A stretch of DNA of 64,000 bases from Flavobacterium inviolabile (GTDB lineage: Bacteria; Bacteroidota; Bacteroidia; Flavobacteriales; Flavobacteriaceae). Where the stretch lies: the NCBI RefSeq assembly GCF_013389455.1, contig NZ_CP058278.1:2294001-2358000 (forward strand), given 5' to 3'. The number at the start of each line of letters is the position of its first letter. Position 1 is the first letter of the stretch. This document shows, piece after piece, positions 24,879-34,146 of the stretch. The notes under the pieces were generated by a model. The model did no database searches. It was not told the origin of the DNA and was given only the letters and a program-made list of their open reading frames with translations. A program made the position numbers and the translations under genes.

Positions 24879-25241
24879 TTAGGGTAATGTATTGGTGTCT
24901 TCAGCAGACTTTTTCTGTGCGATATTTTCAATTTCCTTGTTCAGAAAATAGGACAATCCGGTTCGGATGATCACAGTCCCGGCCAGTATGCCTAAATCTT
25001 CAAAAGTAGGATTGAGTATGGTATCAATAATGTCGGAAGCAATCAGGAATTCCAGTCCCAGTAATAAATAGTAACCGACTTCTATTTTAATTTCAATGGT
25101 TCTGGCAAGTAAAAAAGTATGTTTAAAACGATCCGCTTCATTGACAATAAATTTAAGCAGTCCAATAGCGGCACCATAGCAAATAATCGCAATACTGATA
25201 TAGCTGATCGTGTCTGATAGGGTATGGAGCAGTTCGTTCAT
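24879..25241 (-). CDS. DUF1622 family membrane protein
   Basis: 120 aa with three hydrophobic segments (about 10-30, 55-75, 85-105), and the pattern FLLARTIEIKIEVGYYLLLGLEFLIASDIIDTI, typical of DUF1622 inner-membrane proteins of unknown role. Probably cotranscribed with the small secreted protein gene downstream. Confidence 0.82.
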   Translation of the reverse strand: MNELLHTLSDTISYISIAIICYGAAIGLLKFIVNEADRFKHTFLLARTIEIKIEVGYYLLLGLEFLIASDIIDTILNPTFEDLGILAGTVIIRTGLSYFLNKEIENIAQKKSAEDTNTLP

Positions 25242-25541
25242 CGCATTATATTTATATAAAGATACATAAATATCGTAAAATGCGATTATTTAAAGTGTTG
25301 TTTTAGTGTGATTTAGGAAGGATTTTGTCCGGGAAACACCCTAAAAAGGGGTATTTCTACGCGGTATCCGGAAAAAAGGATACAGTAATTTAGCCCTGAG
25401 ATATGGTAACCGAAATTAAAGTATAAGTTCAGGATAAGGAACATGTTTTGCTGCCGAAATGTACAACACAATCAGTACTGCAAATAAACATTTTTCGGAT
25501 CACACGGATTTACAGTTAAAAACCTTAAAGGTCATCAAAAA
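25242..25541. other. Gap of 300 bases with a hairpin and a very short frame
   Basis: It contains a hairpin GTATCC-GGAAAAAA-GGATAC (about 25363-25382) and an ACCCT-AAAA-AGGGGT stem just before it, in front of the small plus-strand frames. A 30-codon frame at 25459-25551 (MYNTISTANKHFSDHTDLQL...) overlaps the start of the next small frame. It may be a leader or riboregulated region. Confidence 0.3.
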
Positions 25542-25709
25542 ATGCCGATAACAATATTCAAAAAACAGGGAAAAACAATTGCAGAAGCTGGATTTAACAG
25601 ACAGTCTGCCAATGAACAATTGCTGATGCAGTTGAAAAAAGAAATTATCAACGAAATACACGAAAACCTGCTAAAAGAAATGCTGTATAAAAGAGAAAGG
25701 CAGTATTGA
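25542..25709 (+). CDS. Possible small protein, 55 aa
   Basis: ATG-started frame MPITIFKKQGKTIAEAGFNR ... LLMQLKKEIINEIHENLLKE ..., amphipathic and rich in Lys and Glu, without signal peptide. The composition looks protein-like, and a 30-codon frame (25459-25551) ends across its start, as in coupled small genes. No homologue is known to me. It is followed by the composite repeat at 25718. Confidence 0.4.
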   Translation: MPITIFKKQGKTIAEAGFNRQSANEQLLMQLKKEIINEIHENLLKEMLYKRERQY

Positions 25710-25717
25710 AGATAAGT

Positions 25718-25950
25718 GTAAAAGGTGAAGGGCAAGGGGCAAGGGGCAAGGGGCAAAAAGCAAGAGGCAAAGGACAAAAGGCAGACCTGGAGGTATGATT
25801 TATGATATACGATATATAAGGGGAGATATATGAAGTTTGATATATCACATTCTTCATTCTTCACATCTCGTACTTCGTATTTCAACCCTTTTACTTTATA
25901 CCTCGTATTTCACACCTCGTACCTCAAACTTCATACCTCGTCCTTCGTCA
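25718..25950 (+). repeat. Composite intergenic repeat between a small frame and sbcC
   Basis: Heptamers such as GGCAAGGGGCAAGGGGCAAA fill about 25728-25785. They are followed by AT-rich, degenerate palindromic material (ATATATGAAGTTTGATATAT, CCTCGTATTTCACACCTCGT) up to the end of sbcC. Apparent ORFs on both strands here are repeat translations. Confidence 0.8.
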
Positions 25951-28900
25951 AGCGTATTGCACTATCTCCACCTTACTTTTTCCACTGGCCATTTTACTCA
26001 CTTTAATCTGCGTTGGGATACGTTCCGTCATTTCCTGTACGTGTGATATCACACCCACTTTCCGGCCCTGATTGTGTAGTCGTTCCAAAGCATCCATGGC
26101 GATATTCAGTGTGTTCGGATCCAGGGAACCGAAACCTTCATCAATAAAAAGGGATTCTACTTTCATACGGCTTGAAGATAGGGAAGCCAGTCCTAAAGCC
26201 AGTGCCAGCGAAACCAGAAAGGATTCTCCTCCGGAAAGAGAGAAAACAGTACGCACTTCATCACCCATATCCTGGTCGATTACCTGTAAGCCAAGCGAAT
26301 TCGGAATGCGCTCAATTTTGTAACGGTTGGTCAGTACTTCCAGATGAATATTGGCATAACCCAATAAAACATCAAGCGTATATTCCTGTGCAATCTGACG
26401 GAATTTCTTACCGTCATACGAACCGATAATCTCATTCAGCTTACTCCAGTTTTCGGTAACAGCTGCCTGTTGGTTAATGCGGTCTAAAAGATCACCGATT
26501 TTGTTTTTGTTGGCTTCATCCTGTTGTAGTCTGAAACCGATTTCACTATGGGACTGCTTGTTTTTTTCCAGATCCGATTGTGCCACACGGTATAGCTCGT
26601 TGAGCTCAGGTAATGTCCTGTCGGATAATTTCTTTTGTTGGTGTGCTTCCAGCAGCTGTGTTCTTTCAGCTAATACCGACTGTGTCCGGGTAACTTCCTC
26701 CGCAATAGCCTGGAGTATTTTTCGTTCTGCCTGCATCCAGTCGGGAGTAAGGGTAAGCAATTCTTTAAGCTCATCCGGACGCAATGGTACGGCATGCTGT
26801 TCGTTATAAGTTATCAGCCATTGTTCGAGTTGTTGAGAGGCCTTGTGAGCTGTACTTTCAAAAGCGCTCCGCTCTTTGAGCAGCTGTTCCTGTTGGGTGA
26901 CCACTTTGGTACTGTCAATATGCAATTGTTGCTGCTGTAACTGATCACGTTCCAGTGCTTCCTTGGCTGAAGCTACAGATTCCTGTAACTGTGCTTCAAT
27001 CGTTTTTACCGGTTGACCTTCAAAAAGTGACATCCGTTCTTTATATAAGACCTGATAAGCGCTTTCGGAAGCAATTAATACTCCGGCTTTTTTCTGAGCG
27101 TCAGCAGTAAGTCCGGCAAACTGTTTTTCTAATTCGGTAACTGTTGCCGAAAGAATACCATACTGATTGAGGTTGTATTCCAGTTTTTCGGTTTGTGTTT
27201 TCCATTTCTTTGTAAAATGTTCCATTTTTTCCAGGAAAGATTCCGGAGCATTTTTCCATTTATCCACCCAGCCCTGGTCGGTGATATAATGACTCAAAAA
27301 GGCTTCTGCATCCAGTATGGAAGCTGTTGTTTGAGTGTGTTCCTGTACAAGGCGTTCCTGCTGTTCGGTATGGGACCCGAGTTCCCGTTCCAGATCTTTT
27401 ATACGGTTGGTAGCTTCGTTACAATCTTTTTCCAGTACATCAATTCGGACTTTCTGGCTTTCCAATTGCTGTTTTTCAGCGGCATGTGCCAGTAACTGCG
27501 CTTGCAATTGTGCCTGTTTTTCTTTTAAGACAGATCGTTTTTCGGCTATCCATACTGTTTTCTGCTCGTCAGGGATATTGCTGCATTCGTCTGCAATGGC
27601 AAAGTTTTCCCAATCTTGTTGTAAAGCTTCTAATATTCCCTTTTTACTGTTAATGGTTGCTGCAAGAGCGGTAATACTCTTTTGCAGGTTTTCACAGGTT
27701 TGCTGCAGACTGCTTTGTTCCTGTAAAGAGGAAAGATATTGCTGTTCCGTTTCCCGGTGTGCCTGTTCCAGTGTGGCCAGTACATGATCCAGTTTCGGTT
27801 CGTGTGCGGCATAAGGATGCTCTTCACTACCGCATACGGGGCATGGTTCGTGAGGAACAAGACCGGCGCGGAGCGTTTCCACATTTTCTGTGGCTGCCAG
27901 ACGCGCTTTCTGCAATAATTGTGCAGAAGCCTCTTTTTTTGCCGCTTCATGGATAACACGCTGGTTGTGTTGTTGCAGGGCGGCTCCTTTTATTTGATAT
28001 TCCTGCTCGTCGGCAGTTTGTTTTAAAAGTAAAGCATCAAAATCAAGCCGGGTGCTATAGAACAGTTTCCAGTGTGCTTCCGCTTTAATGGTATTTTCCA
28101 AAGCGGCATCCGTATCGTCTTTCTCCAGTCCGATATTTTCTATAGGTAGCAGCAACAGTTGCTTTTTCTTGTTGTTATAGGTTTCCTGAAGGGTTTCCAG
28201 AGTGGTTTGCTGCGTGATGTTATCAGTACTCAGCGTAGTTCTTTCGGCATCTTTCTCCCGGATTTTTTCCTGTACTGTTTCAAGATCATGGGCAACAGTC
28301 TGCAACAGCGTATACAACTTTTGGGTTTCCTGTAGTTTGGAAACAATAATGGCGCTGTTTTCGGCTATCGGTTTTCGGCTGCTGTGCTCTGTTTTCCAGT
28401 TTTCAATATGCTCCGTTTCTGTGGAAAGTGCTGTCAGGACGGCTTTTTTGGCAGCTATTTTAAGCTGTTGCTGCTTGCTTTTTTCAGCCGTATTTTCAGC
28501 TTCTTCTTTGGCTTTAGCCAATTGTTCCTTTTTTTCTGCCAGCAGGGTATCTTGCTTTTTAGCTTCTTCCAATAGTGGCAGTACTTCGGTACTGATCTTA
28601 TTTTTTTCGGCCAGGTTTTTTTCAGCCTCCGCAACCGATTTATGTACAGCTGTTTTTTGCGCTTCCAGCACGGTGATTTTTTGCGCTAAAGCTTCCAGTT
28701 CGGCTGTTTTTTGTTTTTGCTGCTGTTCGGCATGCTGCAAGGCATCTGCCCAGGTTCTGGTTTGCTGTACCTGTTCTGCCTGCTGTAGCTTTTGTTCGCG
28801 GTTGGCCGCACTTTTTTGGGCTGTAACAGCTTCAATTAAAGCGCTATCTGCCAGTGCCTGATGGGAACTTAGTTCTATTAACTGCTGGTGCCAGCTGATT

Positions 28901-29685
28901 TCGGCATGTACTGTTTCGGCCTGTTTTTCCAGAATTTTAATCCGGGAATGTAATGCTGCCTGTTCTTCAAGAAGTGTTGCGAGCTCTGCTTCCGTAAAGG
29001 TTGCAATACCTTCTTTTTGCAGGTTCAGCTCGCGCAGCAATACTTCTTCCTGTTTGCATTTTTCATATACCATTCTTGAAATTTCAGAATAGATATGAGT
29101 ACCGGTCAGTTTTTCCAGTAAAGAGGATTTTTCATCCTTATTGGCTTTTAAAAAAGCGGTAAAATCGCCCTGGGCTAATAGGACGGAACGGGTAAACTGC
29201 TCAAAGTTCAGTCCGACCAGGCGTTCTATTTCCTTATAGGTTTCTGCTTTTTTTCCGGGAATATCGGTTTGCAGCGTAATGTTTTTTAACGTAATGGCAT
29301 CGGATTGTATATTGCCGTCGGCCTGATTCCGGGCTCTGCGAACGCTCCATGTGGCGCGGTAATAATTACCGTCAACACCTGCAAAATCAACTTCGGCAAA
29401 ACCATCGGCTGTACCGTCTCTCAGAATACCGCGCACATCACCCTGGCTGATGGTACTTCCCTGTACATCGTGAATTTCGACTCCGGTTTCTCTTGCCTGC
29501 AGGTAGCGGGGTGTTTTTCCGTATAAGGAAAGACAAAGTGCATCCAGTATGGTCGACTTACCGGCTCCGGTGGCTCCGGTTATCGCAAAAATCCCAGCTG
29601 TTGCGAGCGGTTCTGCTGTAAAGTTGATTTCGGTAGTACCTTCCAGAGAGGCTAAATTCTTGATTCGTATGGCTATGATCTTCAT
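25948..29685 (-). CDS. sbcC: Exonuclease SbcC subunit (Rad50-like SMC ATPase)
   Basis: 1245 aa. Walker A GATGAGKST is at residues 37-45, with a long coiled coil broken by a zinc hook CPVCGSEEHP (about residues 610-620), and a C-terminal ATPase head with signature LSGGESFLVSLALALGLASL and Walker B LFIDEGFGSLD. With SbcD it forms the nuclease that opens hairpins and processes DNA ends. The start MKIIAIRIKNLASLEG is standard. It begins one base after the sbcD stop, so the pair is one operon. Length is slightly above the E. coli protein, which has about 1050 residues. Confidence 0.97.
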   Translation of the reverse strand: MKIIAIRIKNLASLEGTTEINFTAEPLATAGIFAITGATGAGKSTILDALCLSLYGKTPRYLQARETGVEIHDVQGSTISQGDVRGILRDGTADGFAEVDFAGVDGNYYRATWSVRRARNQADGNIQSDAITLKNITLQTDIPGKKAETYKEIERLVGLNFEQFTRSVLLAQGDFTAFLKANKDEKSSLLEKLTGTHIYSEISRMVYEKCKQEEVLLRELNLQKEGIATFTEAELATLLEEQAALHSRIKILEKQAETVHAEISWHQQLIELSSHQALADSALIEAVTAQKSAANREQKLQQAEQVQQTRTWADALQHAEQQQKQKTAELEALAQKITVLEAQKTAVHKSVAEAEKNLAEKNKISTEVLPLLEEAKKQDTLLAEKKEQLAKAKEEAENTAEKSKQQQLKIAAKKAVLTALSTETEHIENWKTEHSSRKPIAENSAIIVSKLQETQKLYTLLQTVAHDLETVQEKIREKDAERTTLSTDNITQQTTLETLQETYNNKKKQLLLLPIENIGLEKDDTDAALENTIKAEAHWKLFYSTRLDFDALLLKQTADEQEYQIKGAALQQHNQRVIHEAAKKEASAQLLQKARLAATENVETLRAGLVPHEPCPVCGSEEHPYAAHEPKLDHVLATLEQAHRETEQQYLSSLQEQSSLQQTCENLQKSITALAATINSKKGILEALQQDWENFAIADECSNIPDEQKTVWIAEKRSVLKEKQAQLQAQLLAHAAEKQQLESQKVRIDVLEKDCNEATNRIKDLERELGSHTEQQERLVQEHTQTTASILDAEAFLSHYITDQGWVDKWKNAPESFLEKMEHFTKKWKTQTEKLEYNLNQYGILSATVTELEKQFAGLTADAQKKAGVLIASESAYQVLYKERMSLFEGQPVKTIEAQLQESVASAKEALERDQLQQQQLHIDSTKVVTQQEQLLKERSAFESTAHKASQQLEQWLITYNEQHAVPLRPDELKELLTLTPDWMQAERKILQAIAEEVTRTQSVLAERTQLLEAHQQKKLSDRTLPELNELYRVAQSDLEKNKQSHSEIGFRLQQDEANKNKIGDLLDRINQQAAVTENWSKLNEIIGSYDGKKFRQIAQEYTLDVLLGYANIHLEVLTNRYKIERIPNSLGLQVIDQDMGDEVRTVFSLSGGESFLVSLALALGLASLSSSRMKVESLFIDEGFGSLDPNTLNIAMDALERLHNQGRKVGVISHVQEMTERIPTQIKVSKMASGKSKVEIVQYA

Positions 29686-29686
29686 G

Positions 29687-30925
29687 TTAATTCTCTTTTT
29701 GGGTTACTTCCTGTGCCGCCTGCTGGAAAAGCTGCATGATGGTTTCGGGAACCGGAATATTGTATTTGGACTGGTATATTTTGGAGAAAACATCGGCAGG
29801 CTGTAATTCCTGTAACTTTTCCTGCGTAACAAATTCGGTTGCTTTGTTTGTGGCGGCGGGATAGCGTACATCAATTTTTGCCAGCCGTATATTTTTACCG
29901 GTCAGGGCTGTTTCTACTTTATGACGCAATGCCGGTTCGGGACCATCCAGCAGTACACGTACTTCCAGATAAGGAGCCGGTTCGCCGGAACGCGAAGTAT
30001 CCGGCAACCGCTTTAACAGCGTTAAGACTTCCTGTAAAGGCTGGTGTGTGGCTGGCACCCTTTGTAACGGTACAAACAGCGGAATTTCCAGAATATGTAA
30101 ATTATCGATCTGTGTTTTACCTGATTCAAAAACAACTACCTGGTGTCTGTAGTTAAGTTCTGAAAAAGACATTGGAAGCGGACTGCCGGAATAGCGGATG
30201 TGTTCTTTTCCGCCAATTTTCTGTGCCTTGTGGATATGTCCCAAAGCCACATACTGTATTCCTTCCGGAAAAGCGGTTGCCGGAACACATTCCACACCAC
30301 CCATGATCAGGCGTTCGGTTTTGTCCAGTTCCGTTATTTCAGCATGATGTGTATGCAGATGGCCCATGGCAATAATGATCTGATCGTCCTGTTTCTTTTC
30401 CAGTGCATGGGCATACGCCTGTTCGTATAAGGCGGTAACACCATCGGTATACGGATTGGCACTGCCCGGAATAGCCGGATAATCGCCCATACGCAAAAAC
30501 GGGATGGCAAGGCACCAGGCTGTTGTTTTGCCGGAAGTATCGTGAATCGGAATAATAAGCTTTTCGTAATTGATAGTACCATCCGGATTTTTTTCAACCA
30601 GTCCGATAATATGAATATTGGATGACTCCAACAGCGGTTTCGGGGATTCTAAACGCGATGCCGAATCATGATTGCCGGCTGTAATGATAATCTGTAATTC
30701 CGGACAGGCTTTGGTCGCCTGATTTAAAAACGTATAAAACATTTTTACCGATACTGCAGCAGGATTGGAAAGATCGAAGACGTCGCCGCTCACCAGTAAA
30801 ACATCAATTTGTTCCTGTTGTAAAGTCTGTATCAGCCAGTTCAGGAACTGCTGATGCTCGTCTGTGCGGTCGTATTCGTGGAATAGCTGACCAATATGCC
30901 AGTCTGCTGTATGGAGAATTCTCAT
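29687..30925 (-). CDS. sbcD: Exonuclease SbcD subunit (Mre11-like nuclease)
   Basis: 412 aa metallophosphoesterase: ILHTADWHIGQ (residues 3-13), VSGDVFD (about 45-51), TAGNHD, GHLHTHH and GHIHKAQ supply the metal-binding residues. A C-terminal capping domain follows after about residue 280. It is the nuclease partner of SbcC, which is encoded immediately downstream, and acts on hairpins and double-strand ends. The start MRILHTADWHIG is canonical. The pair is relevant here because the neighbouring DNA is rich in palindromic repeats. Confidence 0.97.
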   Translation of the reverse strand: MRILHTADWHIGQLFHEYDRTDEHQQFLNWLIQTLQQEQIDVLLVSGDVFDLSNPAAVSVKMFYTFLNQATKACPELQIIITAGNHDSASRLESPKPLLESSNIHIIGLVEKNPDGTINYEKLIIPIHDTSGKTTAWCLAIPFLRMGDYPAIPGSANPYTDGVTALYEQAYAHALEKKQDDQIIIAMGHLHTHHAEITELDKTERLIMGGVECVPATAFPEGIQYVALGHIHKAQKIGGKEHIRYSGSPLPMSFSELNYRHQVVVFESGKTQIDNLHILEIPLFVPLQRVPATHQPLQEVLTLLKRLPDTSRSGEPAPYLEVRVLLDGPEPALRHKVETALTGKNIRLAKIDVRYPAATNKATEFVTQEKLQELQPADVFSKIYQSKYNIPVPETIMQLFQQAAQEVTQKEN

Positions 30926-31142
30926 TGCCGGTCAAAGTATTTTATCAGAAAATAAAAACTGCTGTTTTAGTAAGATACTTAAAATGAGAGTGCTATTTTC
31001 TGCTGTTTGTCAAAAATAAAAGTCCTAAAATTAAACTTTTTAAAGGACAAAGCATCCGGTATTATTACAGAATTCCATAAAAATACAAACAGCGAAATAC
31101 GTAAGGAAGGTAAGAACGGGTTGTTTGTTTCCGGACAGCGGG
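30926..31142. other. Intergenic gap, nothing assigned
   Basis: 217 bases between sbcD and the MocR gene. An apparent plus-strand frame (31007-31240) starts with TTG, overlaps the end of the MocR gene and has no supporting features. Confidence 0.4.
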
Positions 31143-32558
31143 TTACAATGCTTTCTTCACGATATTCCCGAGGCGTTTCAAATCATATTCCAGTTTTTCA
31201 TCCCATTTTAAGGCAAAATTCAGCCGCATACAGTTATTAAACTGGTTGTGCTGCGTAAACATTCTGCCGGGTGCAAAGCTGATATTCTGCTGCATTGCCT
31301 GTTCATACAGCAGAGCGGTATCGATACGTTTGTCCAGTTCCAGCCACAATACAAAACCACCCTGTGGCTGTGCGGCTTTGGTATTATCCGGGAAATAGGT
31401 TTCAATAGCCCGCTGGTATTGCAGGCAATTGGTGTGCAGCGTATTCCTCAGGTTGCGAAGGTGAAGGTCATACCGGCCATGTTCCATAAAATCGGCTACA
31501 ACCTCCTGAAATAAAGGCGGTGTGGATATGGTTTGCAACAGTTTTTTCCGCATCACTTTTTCTTTAAACTTTCCGGGGGCTACCCAGCCAACCCGGTAGC
31601 CGGGTGCCAGGGTTTTCGAAAAAGAACCGCACCACATAACGATACCCGCTTCGTCATACAGTTTGCAGGGAGCAGGGCGGCTGGTGCCAAAAAACAAATC
31701 TCCGTATAAATCATCCTCAATTAGCGGAATATTGTATTCGGTAAGCATTTTGACTACGGCTTTTTTGTTCTCGTCCGGCATACAGCTGCCCAGCGGGTTA
31801 TTGAAATTGCTTACCAGGCAGCAGGCCTGTATTTTGGGTAACACTTTTTTAAGTGCATCCACATCAATGCCGGTTACCGGATTGGTAGGCAGCTCAATGA
31901 CTTTTAGTCCGAGGGATTGTATCATTTGCAGTATGCCAAAATAGATCGGGCTTTCCAGTGCAATCGTATCTCCCGGTTTGGTAACCGCCATCAGGCATAA
32001 GTAAATGGCATTCAGCGTGCCGGAAGTGGTTATAATATCGTTTTCCGTTAGCGAACCGCCCCACACAAAAGACCATTTCGAAATATTGCGCCGGAGGTTT
32101 GTATTGCCGGGAATAATATCATATCCGGTTCCGCTGTCGTCCAGACTTCGCATCGCTTTCAGGACACTTTTATTCAGCTTGGCAATGGGCAGCATACTGT
32201 TGTCCGGTACACCCAGTGAAAACTGGGTAATTTCTTTGTGATGCAGGGTATTAAAAACCTTGCTGATTAAATCTTCCGGATGATCCTCTTTTTCAAACAG
32301 CCTGGGTTTACTGGTTTCCGGAATGGAAAATTTCCGGTTAAAGGTATTGCTCACATAATAACCCGATTTTGGCCGGGATTCTATCAGTGATTTGCTTTCC
32401 AGTTCCAGAAAAGCCTGCTTTACAGTGTTTAGACTGACATTGTAAATTTTTTGTACCGTGCGGATAGAAGGCAGTTTATCGCCAATTTTTAATGTTTCGG
32501 AAGCAATCTGGGCTTCAACAGTATGGGCAATTTTTTGATATAAGGCTTCTTTCGGCAT
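31143..32558 (-). CDS. MocR-type GntR/aminotransferase fusion regulator
   Basis: 471 aa. The N-terminal GntR winged helix (about 1-75: IGDKLPSIRTVQKIYNVSLNTVKQAFLELESK) is fused to a fold-type I aminotransferase domain, where SFSKTLAPGYRVGW (about residues 310-325) holds the PLP lysine and NFNNPLGSC and IEDDLYGDL line the cofactor site. MocR regulators use PLP to sense vitamin B6 or amino-acid metabolites. The target here is unknown; the GNAT-like gene just upstream (54 bases) on the same strand is a candidate partner. Confidence 0.93.
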   Translation of the reverse strand: MPKEALYQKIAHTVEAQIASETLKIGDKLPSIRTVQKIYNVSLNTVKQAFLELESKSLIESRPKSGYYVSNTFNRKFSIPETSKPRLFEKEDHPEDLISKVFNTLHHKEITQFSLGVPDNSMLPIAKLNKSVLKAMRSLDDSGTGYDIIPGNTNLRRNISKWSFVWGGSLTENDIITTSGTLNAIYLCLMAVTKPGDTIALESPIYFGILQMIQSLGLKVIELPTNPVTGIDVDALKKVLPKIQACCLVSNFNNPLGSCMPDENKKAVVKMLTEYNIPLIEDDLYGDLFFGTSRPAPCKLYDEAGIVMWCGSFSKTLAPGYRVGWVAPGKFKEKVMRKKLLQTISTPPLFQEVVADFMEHGRYDLHLRNLRNTLHTNCLQYQRAIETYFPDNTKAAQPQGGFVLWLELDKRIDTALLYEQAMQQNISFAPGRMFTQHNQFNNCMRLNFALKWDEKLEYDLKRLGNIVKKAL

Positions 32559-32612
32559 GCTGATTTTTTAGTAGAACTTTAAAGGTACGATAAACGGAAA
32601 TAAAAATGCCGT

Positions 32613-33032
32613 TTAATTCAGATAACATTGGTTCAGCCAGTTGATAAACCGGTCTATTTCATGCTGAACTGCCTTGTCTGAAACAACAGTATTGTTTTGT
32701 AAACTTTTGTTTGCCTGAAGGTGTGCTGAAAAAGAATTCAGCTGCTCGTTAATGCCGGCAGTTTCAAAATCGGTATCTGCCTGAACGGTAATTACCGCTT
32801 CACCGGATGAGGTCAGTTTTACAACAGAATAGGCTACAATCTTTTTGTCCTGTTCGGCTACACCAATCGGAAGTCCGAAATCGGCAGCCAGTTTGTTCTT
32901 CACCGCCGATCCGACTTTTTTAAGCGATTGGTTTTTACGGTATAATTGTACAATGGCATTCAAATCGGATAGATACACTTCCCGGAATTGTATGGGTTTT
33001 GGTTCTTGTGCTGCGACGTTCATAATTGTCAT
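32613..33032 (-). CDS. GNAT-like hypothetical protein, 139 aa, paralogue of 57769-58179
   Basis: Pattern REVYLSDLNAIVQLYRKN, then KLAADFGLPIGVAEQDKKIV, AYSVVKL and a C-terminal helix DRFINWLNQCYLN. The start is MTIMNVAAQ, with an alternative ATG three codons on. The beginning resembles the first strand and helix of a GNAT fold, but the pyrophosphate-binding loop (Q/RxxGxG/A) is missing, so enzymatic activity is doubtful. A paralogue with the same three blocks lies at 57769. It is upstream of, and probably cotranscribed with, the MocR gene. Confidence 0.6.
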   Translation of the reverse strand: MTIMNVAAQEPKPIQFREVYLSDLNAIVQLYRKNQSLKKVGSAVKNKLAADFGLPIGVAEQDKKIVAYSVVKLTSSGEAVITVQADTDFETAGINEQLNSFSAHLQANKSLQNNTVVSDKAVQHEIDRFINWLNQCYLN

Positions 33033-33108
33033 CTTTAGAAGACAAAATTAGAGCGCCTTTACAGAACTATACAGATACAAAAATGTATTTTTTTAAGGGT
33101 ACAGATTT

Positions 33109-33250
33109 GAGAGGTTTGATATATGAGGGTTGATGATGAGGACTGAAAATCTAATATCGTACTTCATACTTCTATTACTTCTTGCCCTTTATCCTTTGCC
33201 CATTGCCCATTGCCTATTGCTTCTTGCCCTTTGCCTTTTGCCCTTTGCCT
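33109..33250 (-). repeat. Composite intergenic repeat in reversed orientation
   Basis: A palindrome-like AT-rich part (TTTGATATATGAGGGTTGAT, ATCGTACTTCATACTTC) comes first, then pyrimidine-rich heptamers (TTGCCCTTTGCCTTTTGCCC) to about 33250. Thus the GGCAAAR strand is the minus strand here, unlike most other copies. Confidence 0.8.
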
Positions 33251-33258
33251 TATTTCAT

Positions 33259-33290
33259 AAAAAAAGGAAGCACCTTACCGGCACTTCCGT
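33259..33290 (-). terminator. Terminator of the 141-aa secreted-protein gene
   Basis: On the minus strand a hairpin with GGAAG/CTTCC outer stem and an internal-loop extension is followed by TTTTTTT. It begins about 30 bases after the stop of the gene at 33321-33746. Confidence 0.6.
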
Positions 33291-33320
33291 TTTATGAAAA
33301 ATCTTGATTATAGAAAGAAA

Positions 33321-33746
33321 CTATCGGGTGATAACTGTTCTTTCAGAGATATTTTCGTCATAATTTTTAATAAAAAGATCAATTTTTGCTTCGTCTAGTG
33401 TACCGTCATCTTTAATGATTTCGTTTTTAAGTAAAAGCTTAATAGCTTCTTTTAAATTACCACCTCTGATTTCGGCTTTTTGTCCAATGGTCAGGAATTT
33501 TATCTGAGTATAATCATCATCCAGATGCATGTGGGTACCACCATTATTGGCTATCAATGAAAATAATGGCTTATTGGAATTTAAAGGAATAAAAATAAAA
33601 CCATTAGCTCCGAAAACGCCGGTTCTTTCGGTTTTAAATAGTTCCTTGTCGTCAGCAAGTACCTTGTCATTTTTGAATTTTATCTTTTGGGAATAAGATA
33701 AACTGGTAATAAAGATTAACAGGGATGTTAATGCAATTTTCTTCAT
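33321..33746 (-). CDS. Hypothetical secreted protein, 141 aa
   Basis: Signal peptide residues ~1-18 (MKKIALTSLLIFITSLSYSQ). The mature protein is small and mixed alpha/beta: KIKFKNDKVLADDKELFKTE, then FIFIPLNSNKPLFSLIANNG, and a C-terminal helical part with EAIKLLLKNEIIKDDGTLDE. No family recognised. It lies alone between repeat blocks and is followed by a terminator. Confidence 0.65.
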   Translation of the reverse strand: MKKIALTSLLIFITSLSYSQKIKFKNDKVLADDKELFKTERTGVFGANGFIFIPLNSNKPLFSLIANNGGTHMHLDDDYTQIKFLTIGQKAEIRGGNLKEAIKLLLKNEIIKDDGTLDEAKIDLFIKNYDENISERTVITR

Positions 33747-33886
33747 GATTGTTTTTGTATTGATTGCGTTAATTTATTGTGGATATATGGTTTTTTTGTG
33801 TCAACGGGTAAAAATATAATTAATATTTAAAAGTTTGAAATTTTTGTTGACAGGATGATAAGGTTTTTGGGGTGGTTAAAAGAAGA

Positions 33887-34070
33887 GGTAAAGGGTAAGA
33901 AGCAAGAGGCAAAAGGCAAAAGGCAAAAGGTAAGATATTAGATATTAGAAGTGTGAGGTCCGATGTACGACTTTCAACCTTCATATATTTAACTTCTAAT
34001 ATCATATCTCGCATATCAACCCTCATATATCTAACATCGTACTTCTAACCTCATATATCATACTTCAGGA
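33887..34070 (+). repeat. Composite intergenic repeat
   Basis: Heptamer runs AGGCAAAAGGCAAAAGGC (about 33898-33932) are followed by a degenerate AT-rich palindromic module with arms like TATTAGAAGTGTGAGGTC and CGTACTTCTAACCTC, ending shortly before the next gene's promoter region. Same strand order as at 897 and 2304. Confidence 0.8.
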
Positions 34071-34146
34071 ATTAACCATAATTTCAGGTAAATCATTAGA
34101 TTTGTAATCATTCAATAATGATGATGGCCTAACGTTTAAATATACT

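Noticed and set aside
28202..28861. 219-codon ORF antisense to sbcC
   Set aside because: Ser/Cys-rich translation of the opposite strand of a coiled-coil gene; shadow of a strongly supported CDS.
31007..31240. 77-codon plus-strand ORF
   Set aside because: Non-ATG start and overlaps the end of the MocR gene; composition is not convincing.
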